Part shown: positions 58,034 to 64,000 of the stretch, one piece after another
Layout: every line of letters starts with the position of its first letter
How positions within the stretch are numbered: the first letter of the stretch is position 1
DNA from: Azolla pinnata
Taxonomy: Eukaryota > Streptophyta > Polypodiopsida > Salviniales > Salviniaceae
Assembly: GCA_037176905.1 (NCBI GenBank)
Contig: JBBBWG010017001.1
Coordinates: 1-64,000, forward strand
Reading direction: 5' to 3'
Length of the DNA: 64,000 nt
The notes under the pieces: model-generated
What the model was told of the DNA's origin: nothing
The model's database searches: none
What the model saw: the letters and a program-made list of their open reading frames with translations, nothing else
Translations under genes and position numbers: made by a program

Positions 58034-61000
58034 ATGGAGTCCTTCCCTGCGACTGATCCCGACCTCCGACGCGCCTCCCTCAGCTTCCATGGCGAGCTCG
58101 GCTTCCACGACGAGGAAGCTCTGCGGTGGGTCGCCCTCCAGCGCCTGCCCACCTACCACAGAGCTCGCAAGGCCTTCCTCCGCACCCATCGCCGCGCCGA
58201 GAATGGCGCTTCCGAAGAAGGAGAAGAGGAGGGAGAAGAAGAAGAAGAAGAGCGGGTCGTGGATGTGGAGAAGCTGGGCTTCCTGGAGAAGCAGCGCTTC
58301 ATCGACAAGATCCTGCGCGTCGTGGAAGAGGACAACGAGGAGTTCCTGCGCAAGCTCCGCTCCCGCATCGACAGGTATGCATGCATGCATGCATGCATGC
58401 ATGTATGTATGTATGTATGTATGTGCTTGCATCCATCCCTGCGCTCATGGCTGCATGCTTGAATGCATGCATAGATGTGTGATGCGCGCACATGCACATA
58501 CGCACATGCATGCCTTCCACACATGCAACATATGCCTACTTTCAATCCGTGCATACCTACATGCGCTGCATGCATGCATGAGGGTGTGTATGCATGCAGC
58601 TGCATGGATGCATGCATGCATGCACGTACGGATGTCTGTGTGTAAGCATGCATGCCTACATACATGCATGCTTACACGCATTCAGTCGTACATCATAGGC
58701 ATACATACATGCGTGCCTGCATGCATGCATGCATATCCCCCATTCAGGCATGAATATGAATGCGTAGCATCTGTGCATGCATGCATGCATGATTGTCTCC
58801 ATGACTGGGTACNNNNNNNNNNNNNNNNNNNNNNNNNNNNNNNNNNNNNNNNNNNNNNNNNNNNNNNNNNNNNNNNNNNNNNNNNNNNNNNNNNNNNNNN
58901 NNNNNNNNNNNNATGATTGTCTGTGTTTCTAACATACTGGGATTGATTGGATGTATGCATGCGTACCGACATACCCTCATGCATGCATGATTATGAATGC
59001 GTGACATCCGTACATGCATGCTTATGAATGCGTAGCATCGGCACATGCATGCGTGGATTCATGAACATGATTGTTTGTGTTTCTAGCATACTGGGATTGA
59101 TTGGATGTATGCATGCATACCGACATACCCTCATGCATGCATGCTTATGAATTCGTGACATCGTTACATGCATGCTTATGACTGCGTAGCATCGGCACAT
59201 GCTTGCTTGGATTCATGAACATGATTGTCTGTGTTTCTAACATACTGGGATTGATTGGATGTATGCATGCGTACCGACATACCCTCATGCATGCATGCAT
59301 GCTTATGAATGCGTGACATCCTTACATGCATGCTTATGACTGCGTAGCATCGGTACATGCTTGCTTGGATTCATGAACATGATTGTTTGTGTTTCTAAAA
59401 TCTTGGGTTTGGATGGCTAACTGAGAGCAGAGTTGGGATCCAAGTGCCCACGATCGAGGTGCGATTCGAGCATCTCAATGTCGCAGCCCATGTACGCAGC
59501 GGGAGCAGAGCGCTTCCCACTCTTTACAACTTCATGGCAGACTTGATCGAGGTAAGATTCCGTGCTCTACGTGAATCGAAACAAGGCAGAGAAAAGAGCA
59601 AAGCTTCTTTTCGGCATCTAACTAGACATTTTGCACTGCTCTAGAACGCCATTTGTGATGGGAAATTGTAAAGAAAAGGTGCGGTGTATGTGACAGGGGG
59701 CTTTCAGCTTCATGCTGCCCACCAAAGCAAGTGATGTCAACATTCTTCGAGATGTCAGTGGTGTCGTCAAGCCCTCCAGGTTCAGTTCGAGGAACTCTGT
59801 CGCCCTGTATAGCATCGTAGCATCTCACATCAATCAATGCATAGAGTAACTCGGAATCTATGCATGTTATGTGTCGGCAGGATGACATTGCTGCCTCTCT
59901 ATAGCATCGCCGCATCTCACATCAACCAATGGATAGAGTAACTTGGAATCTATGCATGTTATTTTTCGGCAGGATGACGTTGCTGCTAGGCCCTCCAGGT
60001 TCGGGAAAGACTACCTTCCTGCTGGCACTTGCAGGGAAACTATCTCCTGATGTCAAAGTGAGCATTCACTATTTCCTAACTCAATCTTAATTAGAGTGTT
60101 GCTCCATTGTACATACGCTTTCATGCATATAGCCAGACACATTGTGATGCCCTTGTCTTCTTCTAGGTGTCTGGGAAGGTAACCTACAATGGCCATGAGA
60201 TGTCCGAATTCATTCCCCAGCGCACGTCGGCTTACATTAGCCAGTATGATACACAACTAAGCATGATGACTGTCCGCGAAACATTGGATTTCTCTAGTCG
60301 TTGCCAAGGCATTGGGTCAAGATACGGTCAGTAGAAGCTCCCATGCGCGAATTGTGACAAGATTTCAGTGTTGAATTGCAAGTATCGGCTTGCTCCTCTG
60401 AAAATTCTACACCATGCTTGTGAATACTCGTCTGCAGACATGCTCGTGGAGTTGCTGAAGCGAGAGAAAGAAGCCGGCATAAAGCCAGACCCTGATGCAG
60501 ACATGTTCATGAAGGTAAGCTGTACTCTGCTTGCATGCAATGAAGACTCTCCGAGAATAATGCTGCTAATACACATTTGTTCCAGGCGATTTCCATAGAA
60601 GGTCAAGAAACAAATATTGTTACAGATTATGTGCTGAAGGTAAGGTGATGAGTGTTCCATGGAAGGTTTGTTTCATCCGAGACACTTTGTCATTGAGGTC
60701 CAGCTAATAGTTTCCCAATCTTATAGATGCTCGGCCTCGGTACCTGCGCTGACATATTGATTGGAGATCAGATGATAAGAGGAATCTCAGGCGGGCAGAG
60801 AAAGCGTGTCACCACCGGTAGATAGCCAGTTTTACGCTTCACGGGTTTTATGAATGGAAATGAAATGTATGGAGCTGGCACTTGTGTGTGAGTTGCTTAC
60901 TGTTGGGTATGTTATTTCTAGGTGAGATGCTGGTGGGTCCAGCAAAAGCTTTCTTCATGGATGAGATCTCTACGGGGTTGGACAGCTCTACCACATTCCA

Positions 61001-64000
61001 AATACTGAAATGCTTGAGCCACTTCGTGCACGTGATGGATGCGACGATGGTAGTATCTCTCCTACAACCTCCACCAGAGACCTTTGAGCTCTTCGATGAT
61101 GTCATCCTCCTCGCAGAAAATGGCATTGTATACCAGGGCCCTAGGGCGACCATTCTTGACTTTTTCGAGTCAATGGGATTCCGGTGCCCAGAGAGGAAAA
61201 GTGTCGCAGACTTTCTTCAAGAGGTAACAATCTCCTTTCCTTTCAGTACATAATCTGGTTTTGTCTTTAAGATAATGGAAACAGAGAGGCACACAATAAA
61301 ACAAGCCATTTTTCTCTTCCCCAAAACCAGATAACATCCAAGAAAGATCAAGAGCAGTATTGGGCGGACAAAATGGAATCGTACCGGTACATTAAGCCAG
61401 AGGAATTTTCTGAATCCTTCAAATCTTCTGACATCGGCAAGGCTCTCAAGGAAGAGCTTAGTGTCCCATTTGACAAGTCAACATGTCATGCGGCAGCATT
61501 ATCGACGAGGAAATATGGCATCAACAGGAAAGGCCTATTCAAAGCATGCTTCTCAAGAGAATGGCTGCTCATGAAGCGGAACTCTTTCTTATATGTTTTC
61601 AAAACATGTCAGGTATTCCAAGCTACAACGTGTTGCACCTGAAAGTTCAATCTTTTGAAAAACGTAATGCTCACCCTAACTGACAGTTCCTGCTTATGTT
61701 GTAAATAAAAACAGCTATTTGTGGTAGCAGTAGTCACAATGACTGTTTTTTTCAGAACAGAACTTCATCAGAAGTCTGTTGCGGATGGAGCTCTGTATGT
61801 GGGTGCACTATTCTATGGATTAGTCATTGTCATGTTCAATGGATTTGCAGAGCTTGTCAATGTGGTTAGTCGGCTGCCTGTGTATTATAAGCAAAGGGAC
61901 CAACTATTCTATCCTGCATGGGCATACTCCATACCAAATATTGTGTTGGGGATACCCTTTTCATTGTTGGGTTCCTGTTTATGGGTTTTCTTAACATATT
62001 ATGTCATTGGATTCACTCCAGAACCTGGCAGGTGAGTACATTAAAATATGAACCCAAGTATTCATGCTGATATTTGCTTAGCACTGCTGTTGAATGCAGA
62101 TTCTTTCGACAGTTGTTGCTAGTATTCTGTGCATCTCAAATGGCCCTTGGTCTTTTCCGATTCCTTGCTTCAGTCGGAAGGTCGCCAATAATATCGAGCA
62201 CATTTGGAAGTTTTGCACTCATGATTGTCGCCATAATGGGAGGTTTTATCCTCTCTGGAGGTATGCCATCTTAGGAGGGTTAATACAAAGTTTAATGATG
62301 CATCATGAGATCACTCTAGTTTGATAGGTTGATTTTTATTTTGTGTGTTGAATGATGCTCTGGCAGATCAAATTCCCGATTGGTGGATTTGGGCGTATTG
62401 GATGTCACCAATCATGTATGCGCAAAATAGTTTGGTAATAAACGAGTTTCTGGCAGATCGTTGGAAAACGGTAAGCATGTTGCAGTGCACAAGGTATCCC
62501 CTTGCGTGCATGCGTGCATGTGTACATAGATATATATCCCTGTTTGTGTGTATACATATCTACATCTATACTCCTAAATATTTACGTAAACTATACCGTA
62601 CATGCCTCTATGTGCGTAGCGTGCACAGCTAAACCAACATTTTATTCTGTAATGACAGCCTTACAATGGGAGTGTCAATGCAAGTACAGTTGGAACAGCT
62701 GTTTTGAAGTTAAGAGGATTCCATAACAAGGAGTACTGGTACTGGATTGGTGTCGGTGCTTTGGTCGGGTTTGCAATACTGTTCAATGTCTTGTTCACCA
62801 TGGCCTTGGCCTATCTCAATCGTATGTGATTCGAACCTATGTGTCCATGGATGAGAATATATGGGCTGTTTCGATTCATACCCATTCTTATCATTTATGT
62901 GATCGATGCGGATGCTGAATTACATACAGCGCTCAAGAGTCCACAATCAATGACATCCCAAGAAACCAACAAGAGAGGATCCTCGCGTCAAGACTTACGG
63001 TCGCACTCTCAAGGTATTAAACAATGTGAACAGAAATGAAGCCAATAATGGTTCACGAGAGCAGAGGTTAATTGCAGTTGGCGGATTGTGTGACCAGCAA
63101 CTAAAAATTTAGGTAAGGTGGGGCCATCCCGCATCATCCCTGGAGGAAATGATACTGAAAATGGTCCCAAGAGAGGAATGGTGCTTCCCTTCCATCCACT
63201 CTCTATTTCCTTCAAGTCTGTGAGCTACTATGTCGACATGCCGCCTGTAAGCTTTATGATCCATCTTCAATTGTGCTTTTTTTTTTTCCTGCGATTTGTG
63301 CGATGGGATCTCATGGGTTTAGACGCTCGACGATGCAGGAAATGAAGAAACGGGGTATAACCGATTCAGACAGGCTCCAGCTGCTACAAGAAGTGACTGG
63401 GGCTTTTAGACCTGGGGTTCTGACAGCTTTAATGGGTGTGAGCGGAGCAGGCAAGACTACCCTCATGGATGTGTTAGCTGGAAGAAAGACAGGAGGGTAC
63501 ATAGAAGGTGACATCAGGATATCCGGATACCCAAAAAAGCAGGAGACATTTGCCAGAATCTCTGGCTATTGTGAACAATACGATATACACTCGCCCAATG
63601 TCACCGTGAAAGAATCTCTGGTGTACTCTGCATGGCTCCGCCTCCCAAAGGACGTCGACAACAGAATGAGAACGGTAAAAATGAGTGGAAGATCTCACCA
63701 TCATCTTTTCCATGGCTCGATAAAACTTTGTGTCTTCTGGAAGTTTGCTGATACTGAACCCTAGACCATGTTGTGATCTCTAATAGATGTTTGTGGAGGA
63801 GATTATGGAGCTGATTGAGCTGAATCCTATCAAGGATGCAATAATAGGCCTGCCTGGTGTAAATGGGCTTTCAACAGAGCAGCGGAAGAGGTTGACCATA
63901 GCGGTGGAGCTCGTTGCAAATCCTTCGATATTGTTCATGGATGAGCCAACCTCTGGTTTGGATGCACGAGCTGCGGCCATCGTCATGAGGACGGTGCGAA
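58034..64000 (+). CDS. PDR-type full-size ABCG transporter, 5' 18 exons, truncated at right edge
   Basis: Exons: 58,034-58,374; 59,431-59,551; 59,697-59,779; 59,973-60,057; 60,167-60,326; 60,438-60,514; 60,586-60,639; 60,727-60,817; 60,922-61,223; 61,331-61,612; 61,715-62,031; 62,100-62,260; 62,367-62,470; 62,659-62,821; 62,930-63,013; 63,113-63,246; 63,339-63,674; 63,787 to the edge. Phases match; 1,036 residues so far of about 1,420-1,450 usual. Order is NBD1-TMD1-NBD2. NBD1: Walker [10 protein letters not shown], signature [12 protein letters not shown], Walker [19 protein letters not shown]1: [18 protein letters not shown] through GFTPEPGR and [23 protein letters not shown]2: Walker [36 protein letters not shown], Walker [16 protein letters not shown] pumps sit in the plasma membrane and export terpenoids, hormones or toxins using ATP; the substrate cannot be told. 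Exon 1 has a Glu-rich GAA insert. The start MESFPATD is chosen because the frame upstream is satellite. Confidence 0.95.
58375..59430. repeat. Intron 1 of the ABC transporter: GCATGC array, gap, and 154-158 base minisatellite
   Basis: The intron opens with (GCATGCATG)n and TGTATG runs (58,375-58,800), then a gap, then three copies of a unit beginning ATGATTGTCTGTGTTTCTAA and holding ACTGGGATTGATTGGATGT and ACCGACATACCCTCATGCAT, starts at 58,913, 59,067, 59,221, with a partial fourth at 59,379. Copies are over 90% alike. Confidence 0.9.
58813..58912. other. Assembly gap (100 N)
   Basis: Exactly 100 N at the start of the minisatellite; the left flank contains a variant of the unit start (ATGATTGTCTCCATGACTGG), so further repeat units are probably missing. 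Confidence 0.99.
59808..59990. repeat. 92-base tandem duplication spanning a splice acceptor in the ABC transporter
   Basis: TATAGCATCG starts at 59,808 and 59,900; GTTATGTGTCGGCAGGATGACATTGCTGC at the end of copy one parallels the true acceptor of exon 4 (TTTTTCGGCAG/GATGACGTTGCTGC) 92 bases on. The first copy thus has its own intact CGGCAG/GATGAC acceptor at 59,880/59,881, but after it the reading turns into intron sequence. Confidence 0.85.

Overview
The window is nuclear DNA of a land plant. Spliced genes with GT-AG introns encode plant-specific families: an NT-C2 protein, a PLS-type PPR protein, a UPL3/KAKTUS-type HECT ligase, a DUF1336 (EDR2-C/CW14-like) protein and a full-size PDR/ABCG transporter. 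The PPR style, the many telomere-like and GCATGC-type satellite tracts and the GAA/CTT-rich leaders would suit a spore-bearing plant (fern, lycophyte or bryophyte), but the species cannot be fixed from the sequence. Three runs of exactly 100 N (31,882-31,981; 44,096-44,195; 58,813-58,912) are assembly gaps, and all lie inside tandem repeats.

Layout. 1-1,005 (-): open frame with DUF4283-like and CCHC zinc-knuckle parts, LINE ORF1-like, cut by the left edge. 1,710-2,273 (-): TIR-only protein. 3,939-7,328 (-): four-exon NT-C2 gene. 7.6-9.2 kb: microsatellites and a tandem repeat. 9.24-10.0 kb: two inverted-repeat (MITE-like) elements. 10.4-13.96 kb (+): decayed tandem segments of about 121 bp running into a one-exon PPR gene. 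16.3-18.7 kb and 22.4-23.8 kb (-): two small paralogous genes, each with a first exon encoding AAFGSFAGLA followed by an intron full of TTAGGG-like motifs. The second has a TATA box and a dense cluster of ACGTG (ABRE/G-box) motifs upstream. 26.5-28.8 kb (-): an unrecognised multi-exon gene with a probable plastid transit peptide. 29.2 kb: another MITE-like element. 30.6-31.5 kb: GCATGC array. 32.5-42.7 kb (+): complete 17-exon UPL3-like gene. 43.3-44.6 kb: a cluster of MITE-like sequence around a gap. 48.0-53.3 kb (+): ten-exon DUF1336 gene with a duplicated, decayed copy of its last exon just downstream. 58.0 kb to the right edge (+): PDR/ABCG transporter, 18 exons seen, truncated by the window.

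The genes do not form a pathway or operon; they are ordinary separate plant transcription units. Their annotated functions cover immunity-like signalling (TIR, DUF1336), organelle RNA processing (PPR), ubiquitin ligation (UPL3) and export across the plasma membrane (PDR). For the UPL3, DUF1336, PDR and NT-C2 genes I traced every exon by matching splice sites to codon phase; the small and unknown genes are marked tentative. The most unusual material is the twin small genes with telomere-like introns, the ABRE cluster in front of one of them, and the PPR gene that grades into its own decayed tandem array.
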